NCBI GenBank assembly: GCA_003342895.1
Contig: PTFA01000011.1
Span: 1,570,629-1,634,628, forward strand
Source: Casuarius casuarius
Lineage: Eukaryota > Chordata > Aves > Casuariiformes > Casuariidae
Length of the DNA stretch: 64,000 bases
Reading direction: 5' to 3'
Part shown: piece after piece, positions 1-13,000 of the stretch
Layout: each line of letters opens with the position of its first letter
Numbering within the stretch: position 1 is the first letter of the stretch
Program-made: the position numbers and the translations under genes
The notes under the pieces: model-generated
What the model was told of the DNA's origin: nothing
Seen by the model: the letters and a program-made list of their open reading frames with translations, nothing else
Database searches by the model: none

Positions 1-929
1 ATGGGAGGGGAGATGGGGGGGTGTAACAGCTCATGGGAAGGGCAGCAGTAGGTGTAGGCAGCCACTGAGATTTGCTTGGTGGGGGGGGGGGTAGAGGGGC
101 AGAAAGGAGGGCAGTGAAGGCATGGCAGCAGCCCCCAAAAGGTCTGGAGGAGGCATAGAGGTGTGGTATTAGTGTATGAATAGGAGGAAAGTTGGGGAAA
201 CTTGAGTGTCATAAGAACCTATGAGATGAGATGGTTGGAAACCCAGAAAGAATAGGAAAAGCTGGAGAAGGCTCTGAAGTGGGCTAGGGAATTTAAAGAA
301 AAGGCCTGGGAAAGAATAGCAAGTTTGGAGATGAATAAGACTGGGGATCAGAGAGGGTCTGAAGAGTAGGAGAGGGAAGAGTGTAAGGATGACAAAATTC
401 AGGATGTTGCTTGAGAGATGTCATATTTTGGGCCTTCAGGTGTACAGAAGGGGATTCTGGATTAGAAAATCGGAATTTAGGGCAGGAGGTCAGGTAAGAA
501 AGGTCTGGGTTCTGGAAGAACTGAGATATGCACCCAAAACCTTTAGATAGGATGCTTGTTTAGAAGCAGAACTGAGTACACAGAAGTATCAGTGATCCTT
601 TTCTCCATCTCTAGTTGTCTTTTTCTGTCAGTAATATGATAGCCCTCTCAACAACAAACATGGGGCAGAATTAGATCTTTGGAAAATGGATATTCAACTG
701 TGCCCATCCTTTGCAAGTTAAGAATATGCTTCCTAACCTAGAGCACTTCAGAAATTAAATGGATAACACAATGGGGACCAGAATCTTTGTTCAAGCAAAA
801 TTCTCACAGAAGTTGCTGAAATCACTGCTAGAGGCAGCAGAGCATAGCTTAGTCGGTTCATTCTTTACAAGCCATCAGTTCTTTCACCAGTCCAGCATAA
901 AATATAGAAGAAGACAGAAAAATACTTAC
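1..929 (-). other. PROS1 intron 12 (partial), purine-rich on the plus strand
   Basis: I see no exon here. About the first 540 bases are strongly G/A-rich on the plus strand, with runs of G such as the stretch near 80-92, so the PROS1 pre-mRNA is pyrimidine-rich here. The remainder is ordinary AT-rich intron. Confidence 0.7.
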
Positions 930-1098
930 CATAGTTTATATGAAATTTTGCCATTCCAGTGCCAGGGTAGAAGGATCCTCTCTCCACAGTGACTAAACAG
1001 TGTTTGCTTTGTTTTTCTTGAATGACTTCTTTTACGCCAGAATGTCCTTGATTCATCAGATTCCAAGCACGAATACACCCATCTAATCGAGGGTTAAT
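930..1098 (-). CDS. PROS1: PROS1 exon 12: end of LG1 and C4BP-binding segment
   Basis: This 169-base exon encodes [18 protein letters not shown], then [19 protein letters not shown] and the start of LG2 ([14 protein letters not shown]). The [12 protein letters not shown] stretch corresponds to the human segment implicated in C4b-binding protein beta-chain binding and is nearly unchanged. Donor is TATG|GTAAGT; the exon ends in phase 1. It is the last PROS1 exon inside the window. Confidence 0.95.
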
Positions 1099-4000
1099 CT
1101 GTAGAATAGTTACAGCACTAGGTATTTGCATTCAAACTTGTTCTAAAAGCATTGTTAATAACGAGAAGTTACTTTACCTATCAGCTTATTACTGGGCAGC
1201 CAATAGTAATGGCATCAATGCTGTAAGTTACAGAACTGATGCTGAGAGAAAGCAAATACTATGCATGTAGTAGCTCAGTCTTCAAAAGGTACTGATTTAA
1301 TAAACATTTCCCATTTTGATGTTACTAGTCTGTGCAAAATAGATTACCTTTTAGCTATAGAAAAGCTGTTCTGATCTAAACAGAAGGAGAGCTTGAGCTT
1401 CAAATTTGAAGCAGTGATCTCTAGCACTGTTCCTTGTTCAATGTCTCATCTTTCGTACAAAGAAATTTCTGGAATGACTTTCTGTTAGGTAAAGGTATGT
1501 TCTATGTCTTCGTATTTTTCCTCTCTACTTTACTTCTGAGCAAAAACGGAGTTTTTCAAAAAGGAAGTGTAGCCTCTACTGTCCAGGGTTCCCCCCGCCC
1601 CTTTGAGACTGCCAGTTAGTTTGAGGGCACCTGGACTGAGAAGCAGATGGTTGCAGCAACTTCATTGTACCAATCCCCAGCATAAGACAGAGCTGCTGAG
1701 AATGGAAGACTGAGTGAATCATGAGCCTTGTCTAGCCTGAGCTATTAAAGAAACTGGTAAAAATGAAAGCTGCCTGCAGAGTGATTTCCATACCTATTCT
1801 GGGCCAAGCAAAAGCCAGCACTAAAAACATGAATCACTGTGAAATGCTCTCCCAGCAGAAATGGTCGTGATCTAGGGAATCTTACATCTGTATTATGAAA
1901 TGGGCTACAGTATCCTGAAAGATATATTAGCCCCTAAGCATAGTGTTTCTATAACTGAAGGCTAACTAAGGACAGACTATATATTTATTTTCAAAACAGA
2001 GGTTAATAACCCTGTTTTCACTTTCTAAATAGATTTTATGCCATTTTTCTTTTCTCTGTGACTACTAAGCAAACAACACATAAAGACACAAATAGCAGAA
2101 CAGCCTTAATCAGCATTACTTTTATTTTTTGAGTTACCTGTTTAATAAGAGTGTTGCCCACTTTGCGAGGTAATCCTGCAATGTACACCTTGGTTTCCAA
2201 GAAACCATATGACTGTTTAAAAAGAGTTCCTGGGCTGTTAATATTCATCACTGCTTCTTTAGCTATTTTTACACTGATGCTGTGTTCTAGTTCTTCTACT
2301 GATATCTAGAATTAAATATAAATAATTACGTACATACACACGTGTACATAATAGAATATTCTAAAATATCAATTATATATGCCTTATGAAGCCCACATAA
2401 TGTATGTCAAAATATCTCATTTTTAAAATGGTTTTAATGCATTCACTATTTCAGGATATTTAAGCTTGAATCATGGTAATTGTTCATACCCAAGGACATT
2501 CATGGGATGAGGATCTCCTGGTTCAACCTCCTCTTTCCCCCCCAGGAAAACCCATACAGCTGATAAGTTTGCTTTATGCTCAATGCTCTGTAGAGTTTGC
2601 CATAAGCTGATTTCTACAATTGCTCTACCTTCCACCTGCATTTGGCATACAGCTTTCTGTTGCTGCAACCTGCTACAGAGGATTGAATCTCCAGGTGGGA
2701 TGTGGACAAAATGAGTTCATCATCAAAGTAGGCTTTTAATCTAAAGGAAGTTGTACTGAAATGGAACAGGAAGTGTATGCAATATTCAAGCGCTTTTTTT
2801 TTTTTTTTTTTTTTTAATACTAACTGGTGTTAATAACGTGGTGTTATTCATAGACCCTATAATTGAACAAGGCCTTCCATCTTAGTGAAAGATAAAGTAT
2901 GCAAGCTTGAAGAATAAACTGGATTTCTGGTCTAGCAAAAGTTAATCTTGCCCTTTAGACAAAGTATCTCATAATTATGCACTTACTCATGCAATCACAC
3001 TTTTTAATATTCTGCTACTGCCTTTTTTAATGATTACAAAGAATAATTCCTCTGTTGCCAGCTAGTGTTAATTATGTCTCTAGCAATGCTAAATAGGTGC
3101 CATAATTTTCAAGATGTAAGGCATCCTTGCAACCTTCTTGGTTGATTTTAAATCTGGGATTGGGGGGGGCATCATTTTAAACCTCTTAAAGTTGCTTAGT
3201 TTCTCCCAACTTTATATATGAGAACAGATCTTTCCCATAGGAGTTAAATGAAGGAGAGGAGAGAGGAAAACCATGCTTACTATATGCCACAGTCCATCAT
3301 TAATGGCTTTGCCTCCACTGGTGACTTTTGTTCCAAATTCATTCTTGAATTGAATTTCAATCTTCCCATCACGAAGAGCAAGTAAGATCCATGCCGTGTT
3401 GTCAAGGGATTCTGCATATAATATAACTCCCTCTGCATCGTATGTCCGGAAATCAAATTCTGCCGAAAATCTGAATTGTGAAGAAGGAATTTTAATAATA
3501 AGAAAGGATACATGAGGTACTGAGGAGCCTGGTATAACCTATTAATGGATAGCAAAGTACAGAGTTACCAAAAGATTAACATCTATGAATCTGTGCAGTT
3601 GTGATATTTGCGTACTATTAGTCAAAAGCACAATCCAATACAAGCCTTGTTCATCTGAATCCAGGGAAAAGTCTTGTGATTAAAGCCCTGGGTTGGGAGC
3701 TGAAAGACCTCTGGTTCAGTTTCTAACTCTGCTATGAGGTTTGCATATGAGGGATATCACTTGCCACTAGAGTAAGGTGATAGAGGTAACATTCCTGTCG
3801 CATACTGTGGAGATAGAGTGTGTGTGTGTGGGGGGGCGGGGGCGGGAATACATGATCTATGATGTGTTTTAGCACAACAGCAAGGAGTTGCCGCATGCAG
3901 TCCTGGAACAAAGACTATATAGGTTCTATAACTCAGCAATTCATTTTGGTCACTATTGTCTTTATAGACTTCATTCTCTAATTGGAGGATATGCTGCCTG

Positions 4001-7000
4001 CATCCTGGGAACTGGATGAACATATATATCTGTGTGTGTGTAAATACATATATATAAAAAAAACTTATACCAAAGTTATTTATATTACAGTACTCGCTAG
4101 AGTGGAAGAGAGACTGTAAGTATACTAAGAAACAGTCCTCATCTCCTACAAATTTTGGACCAGACAAAATAGATTAAGGATGCAAGGATACAGAAAGTAT
4201 ACAGAAATAAGGACTTGCTGAAGATGACAAAGCAGATCTGTAATTGAGACCTTGGGTCACTTTCACTCCTGGTCTTGTTCTTTGTCCACTAGATGTCATT
4301 GTCTTTCACATAAACCCACAGAAAAGTATTCTGTATTTACATAGAGACTACTAAGATAGTTTCAAACATCTATCATCTTAGGTCCTCCAGGAGAGCATTA
4401 ATGCCAGGTCAACTTGGATTCACAGCAGAGGAAAAAGTTATCAATATTTATGCCCTTCAGGAAGGTTCTGAGGTTCTGGGGATCACCAGCTCGACAGCTG
4501 CTCCTGTTGTTACCCTGGAATTGTTTGGTCAGTAAGTCAAAAAAACACTGCTATTTCAGCTGCCACTGTGAGGAAGTTCAGGAGCAATAAAGAGGTTGCT
4601 ACCATCGACAATTGTTCTGACAGCTGTAAAGGAAATCCTGCAGACAGCACTGCAGACACAGTACTGTGCTTTACCGGTGTCCTTGGAACGCTGTTTGAAG
4701 GAAAGCACAGAGGGGGATTTGCGCCTGGTTTTGTTTCTCAGCAGTATGCATATAGCGTGTTACCTTCTACCTGAAGCAGAAGTAACAGCAACATCCAAAC
4801 TTGACCCTTTTCCATATAACAGCAAGCTGTACGCTCATTACTTTTTCCTATAACATCTGAACTTTATGATGAAAATTCTGTATGTCTTCCTTTATCTGTA
4901 TCAATGTCTCCCATCTTCCCCAACCCCAGCTCTTTCCTTTAAAGGAAGAGCAGCACGAAGTACACAAAGAAGCACCAATCTTCTGCTCTCTTCCACACAT
5001 CCATGGCACCCTTCTATAATCCATTTTATACCTACTGCCATCAGCCTTTTTCCTTTTTTTGCACATTCGAGCCTGGATCTTTTTGGATTCTCTTTCTCAC
5101 AGTCCACACGCCTCTCCCTACAACAGCATCAGTAACTTGGACTGTAATGGTTGGATGACTTCAACTTTTTTATTCATTGATGTGATCATGTTCAAATACC
5201 AATGGAGCACGTCTGCCCTAGCTAAGTATTGTTGCCTTGCTGGGATACATCTGCTACTGCCTCCTACCTGCTTCTGAGGTATCTAGAAGAAATCTTTCAG
5301 TTCTACCATGCAAGAAAGCTGCCGTCTGCTCATACTGATGACCTGGCTCAAGGATAGAGTACAATCAATAAGAGATGCTGTAAACTGACTCCTGACTCAT
5401 TACTTGTCTGCCCTCTTTCAAATGACGCCAGCCTCCTCTAAGTGCTAGTATATGCAGGAACTTCAGTTAAATCATTCTCCATACAAGGGTATCTTAACCA
5501 GTGAGGAGATGGTGATATGATTTATGCATGCAGTGCACTCTTTCTGCACTCTGAGAAAATTAATGGAAACAAATGCCCCTAACTTCCATCCATACTTTTA
5601 TCAATAGCAAATGCTTACCTGGTGACATTTGGCAATTTAAACTTTAAGTACAGAACAGGAATGCCTATAAATTGTTCTGCCAGGTAAAGCAGTTCATAAT
5701 TCTTTTCAAGGTTCAGTGGGATACATACTGGAACAGGCTGGAAATAATGGAGAAGAAAAAAAGCAGTCAACTCTGCACTGTGGTATTTCATGAAGCAACT
5801 TCTGTTCTTTGCTATTAGCCTGTCCTGTTCTTCGAAAGCAATGGCTTACTATTTTTTTTATCNGAATACCTAAGTACAAACAAAGTGGTGTGATCTGGGG
5901 AGTTTTGAGGGGTGGGGGTTGGTCTGTCCATGTATCTAAGTTGCTCAAGCATAATTCAGGTTGAAACATAGTTGTGGCTGATTACATTAGTACTTAAATA
6001 TTTAATATTAGAATCAAGACATTAGGGCCTCCAATCTTTCATCAGGCCATTTCCTTTCACCAGGGACCTATGACACCTTCTGCTAGGGTTCTGCCAGGTT
6101 TCGTTGTTTAAGTTGTGTGGCATATAGAACCAGTCAGGTGTTAGAAGGAAATGGGGCCAGAGCAGATTTAAATAAAATAANAAAAAAAANNCTTTTCTTT
6201 CCTTTGTTCAAGTATGAATAACTTATATCGGTATAGATAATCTGCAGTACTATTAGAATTGTTTACCTGGAATACAAAGTAACAATTACAAGTTGATTTA
6301 GTAATAGATTACTGGAAAATCTTTCAGTCTGGCTGTTCCTTTTATGCACTTCTTATGTGAGCTGTGGAAAGGGATTTTGATGCAATCAGCAGCATGTTTC
6401 CTGCTGGAATAACACTGAACTAATATTTCTGCAAACTGTTAGCGGGCATATGAAGCTCTTAATGTATATTCTCAGGAAAACTGTAAAGGAGAGGTTCTAA
6501 ATATTTGTGGCAACTAAAGGTCCCCCACCAGTACGTGAAACTGGGATTAATCCTAATGCTCTAGCCAAAGTCCAATGTGAATAACAACAGTCAACCAGCT
6601 GCAGTCCCACTCAGAATAAAATTGTGGCACTTACATTGTTTCAGGTATTAAGGTACCTGAAGTTTTAAACAGCTTCTGTATTTGAGCAGAGAACAAAGAG
6701 ACCTTTATGTCTAGGGATAACGTATACCTTACATGTGGTGTAAGTTTAAACAGGTAAAACATTAAGTAAACTGAATTCAGTCAGCTCCTATCCACTCTAA
6801 AGAGCTGCTGCCTTTTTTTGTTATTGTGTGAAACACTTGTCAAAATTCATGTACTATCCGTAGTTTTGCCTTGAGACTAAAGGAAGGACTCAGACCTCCT
6901 TTATGTACAGGGAACTAGGCTCTACATCTGGAGAGGCAGAAAGGCTCTTGCAGAATGTGGTTCAGAGTACATGTCTTACTGACTACTAGTAGAAGCCTAA

Positions 7001-10000
7001 GAGCCTTTCTAATCTAAAGTTAGCCCTGTATATCTTTTATATCATGGCAGTATACCAGTTCTACAGAAGAGAAACAACAAGAACAGGTGTGAAAGGCTCT
7101 TCTGTTTTCAAAACATGCTGGATTTTTGCTAGTCTGGTAAACTGTTAGTGATCAACATTCCCAAACTCTGAATTGTATATTCATGATGCAGCAATTTCAT
7201 TACATTTACAAGCATTCTTCCTAAATTTTGTTCACTGCATTTTGTGTCTGCCAGTATGACCAGTCTTTGGATTGCGTATATTTTTTCAGCTGCTGAAACT
7301 ATTTTTCCAATTAAAAGGCCTGAAACTAACTTCCATGTACATGCTTATTCACTTTTGAAACAGCAGTATTGCGAGATATGTAATGAGGCTAGAAGATGCT
7401 CTTCCTACTCCATGAATAAGCAACAGGAAATACAATGACTCCCAGTGTTGTTCAGATATTAAATTTTAGAGTGGAAAAATTCTAATAAATACATACTAGT
7501 GCAGTGCCAGACCTTGTTCCTACAGTTCAAGCCCAATTTTATTATACTGTGTTAGGGGTGTGGGGTTTTTCTTTTCGCTGTTGGAAGTTATCTGAGCTCA
7601 CCTCGCATAATAAGTCTCAGCCTGCCTGAACCTTTCAAAGTATACAGAGAACCATTCACAAGAAAATCCTTTCACTGGGATTCTCTGGAGTTCCAAATTT
7701 TCTGTTACTAAAAAGTGCAAACTCAAACTGAGTAAGAAGAATCTATTTTGTCTGTGAGACACTCTCCATGGGCAAACATTACCAAGGGCTTTTTCTTAAG
7801 TTATAGCAGATCAGAACTGTGGAAAACAATCCAGTTTTTTCAACAGGCAAAGCACAGAGTAATTCTGGAAGTGAGTGAAACCTTTTGTGCAGTCTAAGGA
7901 AAACCTGGGAACATACAGATAAATTCTGGCTCTAAGTAAGCTGAACCAGAATTACTACTTCGATAGGAGAAAGCTGGGGCTTTTATTTTGGAAGTAGCAA
8001 GGGAATAAAAAAAGACTGGCCAAGGCAGGCATCTCCTGACAGGATTCCTGTAAGTGAGCATGCATAAACTGAATGGCATCCAAATCCCTACTGGGTTTGC
8101 TTCATGAGCCAAACCACAGCTTAGAGTCCCCAGCACTTTCTCAGCAATTTTCAATCAGTTCTCAAATAGTTTTCTGTATTCCCTAATCTAACGCACCCTG
8201 TTATAAAGAAATATCCAACTTTGTACTTTTCCCCATGGAATTTTACATAGTGCAGTTTTACCTCACAATTCTTCATGTCCTTAGAAAGCTTGAAGCCTTT
8301 CTTGCCATCACAATAGCAGCTATAAGTTCCTGGAGAGTTTACACAAAGTTGAGCACAAATATTTTCAGCACATTCATCAATATCTAGGAGGAATGGAAGT
8401 GTACAGAAGGAGATTTACTCAGAGAATTCATGGCACAGACTGAAAATAAACATTAAATTAATGCAATAATGGACAAGATGCGTTCTCCGGCAAAAGATGA
8501 GTCCAATAGGTGACTGTTGCTAAGCTAAACTAATGCTAATGGATGCCTCCTATTTAAAATTTACAATCTAGAATGTAGATTCTGGGTGTATAAGTCCTAG
8601 TAATCAGATAGACACCTTGTGTGCAGAGCTGGAGAAAATTTGGTCTAATTTGTGAGAGAGTAAAAAGATGACCCGTAAGGTGGTGAATTAGTGAAAGAAA
8701 CCTCCATAAATCACTACCATTTACGGTAGCAATGCCATTCTGGGTCAGATTGCCTCCTTTCCCTGTAGATGTCATGCAAAGTTAGAATATTAAGGGTATA
8801 TATGGCAAGTAGCTGGAGAAGGTACAGGCTTTATTCACATAAGGCCAAATATTAAGAGCGAAATATTCCTTAAAATGATGCACAATAATCTCATTAAAAA
8901 CTAAGTTTCAGGCAGCATTTATCTGTGGAGACCAATCAGATTTGAGTAACAGCAAAAGATGTTTGTCTGTGAATAAGCTAAACCATTTTCTATTTTGTAG
9001 GCTGTATACAATAATTTAGAAATTAAAGGTTGTGTAAAAGGCTAATGTATCTTTTATATTAATAATACAGAAACAAACAAAACCTCTCCTGGTTAAGAAT
9101 CTCTAATGAGGGTGATCTTGGGCCTCAGATTAAAGAATTTGCGCTGCTTGCTTTGAAATGAATGGCCCTTCTAGTGGGAATAAACGATTTTGCACTGATG
9201 CATGCATTTTAAAAATCTGTTTTATATAATGCCAGTTCTTTTAAGATTAAAATACTTCTTTTCTGTTCCTTTAAAAAAAGATTAAAAACCTTACTGGAGA
9301 AAGTGCTGCTTTGCAGTGAGTATGCATAATCTCCTTCCAAAACAGGATACTAAATTTTGGAGTTTGTGAATGCTATTCTGATTCCTATCTCTGCAGTGAA
9401 TGATCATGAACAAATTGCTTAAATTCTGAGTGCCAGCAGTTTCTATACTATTTAAATCACTAGGCTCAACCTAATTCACAGCCTTCATGGGCTGGTTGAG
9501 GAAACTAACCTCCTATTTGGATGAAAAGTTCCCTATTATTAAAANGTATTGCTTGTCTTTTCCATAAATCATCACCACAAGGGGTCTGTGTTCAGGCTTA
9601 CATTCCCTCCTACATGATCGTAATCAGATAAAAAAGCTGTACAGTTGCTTGCTGTGGCAAATACAGCCAAAACTCACACGTTCTGCTCAAGGTCCAGCCA
9701 TGTGCTATGTCAGCTTCTCTGCTGTGTGGTTGTGTGAGCTGTGAGCTACAGGATTCAAATGCAGTCTTCCCATGGTGTTCACCTAAGTCCCAACTCTCTC
9801 TGCTCACCTTCCATTCTACCCTCTGATCTCAGCAAGTTGCATTTCCCTTTATACATCCTTGTGGTACCAAACTTTCATGTTCACTCTTCACATAGACTAC
9901 TGAACAGTGACTGTTCTGAGTCACTTCTCCTCCAGAATGATAGCTTACCTCTGCTCTACCAAGCTGAGAATCATCTCCTGTCCTGTAGCAGGCTGAGGGA

Positions 10001-13000
10001 GTATAACAGACTGGTTTGGATATTTTTTTTCCTGTTTTTGGAAAGAACTAGCTTAGCAAGTTTGGGTATTTGCAGGATTGCACTGTATGCTAGAAGCACA
10101 TCAGGTGTCTTGGGTGTTCTACTATGGAAAACTGCTATTAACTCCGTAGTATGTTCAAACCGTGCAAAACTCAACACGGCATTTTCTAGCACTCTACAGC
10201 CAACTCCACCACCTTGCCTTGCTTCTATTTTGCTAGAAGAGAGTTCCCTTTCCTGGAAAGGGGGTGGCGGGAACAGTGACAGGGTTCTCCTTGGGAGTTC
10301 GCCGCACATGATTATGGTACTTTTAAAAATGGTGAACTCAAACCAACTGCTCTGCATGCCGTTCCATTGCCTATTCTAGGAGGCTTCTCTGAGGATATGT
10401 TTGGTTATAAAGACAGGTAGAAGACCTCAAGTATTCGACCAGCAAGTGCTGCCTGCCATGTTTGTCTGTTCTGAGGGAAGGTTTGACATATACTAGAAGA
10501 GATTTCCTGAGAAATGAATGGAAAGTTGATGATTGTGGCTTTTTGGATTGTTTGGGTTCTAACTCATCTTAGGTAGGTAGCTGCAGAAAAGACTACACAA
10601 GAGATATTCCTCCTTCCCTCCGTTTCTTCAAATGTGCGTCCAAAATGTCAGCTAACAGAGTAAAAGGAATTGCTTATACAGAAGTATAGAAGTATAGATA
10701 TTTCTTCAAGTTGATTTGACATAACATTTTGCAGATTTTTTTGCTGTTGCATTACCATAACTTGAATTAGTTTTTAAAAATGAACATACAAATTAAATTG
10801 CGTCTGAAATTACATAGTCTCTTCAGTGGACAATGTTGGTCAGTGTTAAAAGTTTTATCTTTGCTCAGATTTGAGAAGGCTTCCCTATTAAAATGGTATA
10901 CTTTGCATGTATATATGTATGTATACTTGTACAAACTCCTGCAGATATAAATTACCAAACCCCTGCTGATGGCTTGATCCCTATTTCATTCATTTTGGAG
11001 GAGTAAGATACCAGGGCAGGTTGTCACATTTAAGTGCTTATTTCAGAAGCTTGTCCCANGTTCTTTCTGTATGCCTGGGACAATGCTCACAGATTAGTTG
11101 TGTGGCAGTATTTCTGTCTGTTAGGACAAATTTTGCTGATGTACATTTGTAACTCACTGACCCCTCTATTTCCTCCTTTTATGCTTGGATGACCTCTCTA
11201 TTGTTTGGCATANGTACTCTTTTCAATTTAGTAATCGTCAAAGTGTTTATGGTCTTGGTGGGCTGCCTAACCTGAACAAACAATGTGTTACAATGTCATC
11301 TGCTGCTTTTTTTTGGTTTTACTGTATTTTCACATCCTATCAAAATTGCAAATGAGGCAATGATAAATTTCAAAATGTTGCCTATTCATACTATGCTGTG
11401 GTTGAGAAGAATTCTTCCCCTGTCCTTCCCTACTCTGCCTGTTTTTGGAAAAATATCTTTCATTCCCATTATGATCATTTTGGGATCGGAAAATCCATTT
11501 AAGTCTGAGATGGGGATGATGTTACAGAGAAGAAATAAAAAAGCGATAGCCTGTCTCACTGTGGAGATGTAAAAGGAAATGCCCCACTCAAAACCTCTTG
11601 GGAGGAATGGCAGCAGGAGACTCTGAGGGGGGAGCAAGACCCTGAACTGGAGTACTTATTCAGCAAGGGTAAAAATCAGATCACAGCACCTTTCTTCCCA
11701 GCCCCAGTACCGGAGTATGACTCAGTATAGACCTTTTAGGAGGCATTGTTCTCTGTGAAAGATCTTGTACCCCTTTCAGTACATGAACACACAGCAGTAG
11801 GAAAGCAAAACTATAAGCACTGGATAATCAGCAGCACTAGTGTAAATCTGCGTGCTGAATTCTCTGAAAGCAGGAGTTATTTCAAGCACATTCCTTGGGC
11901 CCAGAGCCTGGAGGTAAACAGAGGCTTATGAAGGTATTATGAAAGCTTATCACACACTGCTTGACAGATGAATTTCTATCATTAAACCAATTACTCATAG
12001 ACTTGCGTCAGTCTGGGGCATCAATTTCTATTCTAATATGAACCTACTGCTCAAAAGTAAGTTCTCCCTCCAGTGTGTACTACAGCACCAGAGACAAGCT
12101 TCTTGCACAGGTACGAAAGTCTCATTTCTCAGCAGACGTTCTGGAACCCCCAATCAGTCCAAATGGCAGGATCTCACTCAGCTAATTGCCCTGCTACAAA
12201 AATGCTGACTTGCACAGGGAGGTGGGGAGCAGTTGTTTTAATCATATATGCTATAATTATCCTGCTATTCTTTCAAGAAGTACTCAACATCTTTGCATTG
12301 TGCTATTTCAAAGGCTTCCCACAAATCTCTCTTAAGTATTGGTCCCACATCATAAAACAGCCAGGAGAAGCTCCTCATATAAACCCATGATCCTGAGCAG
12401 CATGCTGGGTTCATACAGCTGCTTTCAGTGGAAGACTAAAATAATTTGCTGCTTTGAGTTGCTAAGGTATGATAAAATAAGCCACAAAGGAGCTGCCAAC
12501 TGTGTCCTAGAAGGGGGCTGCTCTGTATAACACTACGGAAAAATGGTGATTTCCCCAGAGCATGGATGTGGATAAGCATGGTTTTGTGCATGTTAAACAT
12601 GCATGTGGGAAGGGGAAAGGCTGATTCTCTGTCTCAAATTTTCAGACTATGTGCTAGAGTGGATTAATACCTGAAATACAGGCATACTCTGTGCTNTTTG
12701 ATTAGCTTGTTCAGTTGCTTCTTTAGGAGAAGATCTCCTTTTTAGAGAAGGAAGATAGGTATGGGGTAAAGACATGCAAAATATTTAGGTCATTCCTTAA
12801 AACATAGGTTCGGCTTGGTTTCCCTCCTAGATACTGACTGCAAAGCAGGCCCTTCTGGCACAATAAGCATACTTTTCATTCCCACTACTACTTTCTGTGT
12901 TAAGGTGTTTGAAATTGAAAAGTTGGTCCGAAGAGGATAAACAGATTCTGTATCTAAACTGGTATGATTTCTGTGAAACAAACACTGGATTGTACAGGTA

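Larger units (their letters stand above)
1099..3280 (-). other. PROS1 introns 11 and 10
   Basis: Two introns flank exon 11 (1099-2137 and 2306-3280). The only notable content is an uninterrupted 22-base T run at 2794-2815 (A-run in the PROS1 sense). Confidence 0.8.
3471..8261 (-). other. PROS1 introns 9 and 8
   Basis: Introns 3471-5618 and 5738-8261. A (GT)n tract running into G-runs lies at 3817-3846, and a short AT/GT-rich patch lies near 4020-4060. Ns occur at 5863, 6181 and 6190-6191 inside or beside A/T homopolymers. I see no coding signal. Confidence 0.75.
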
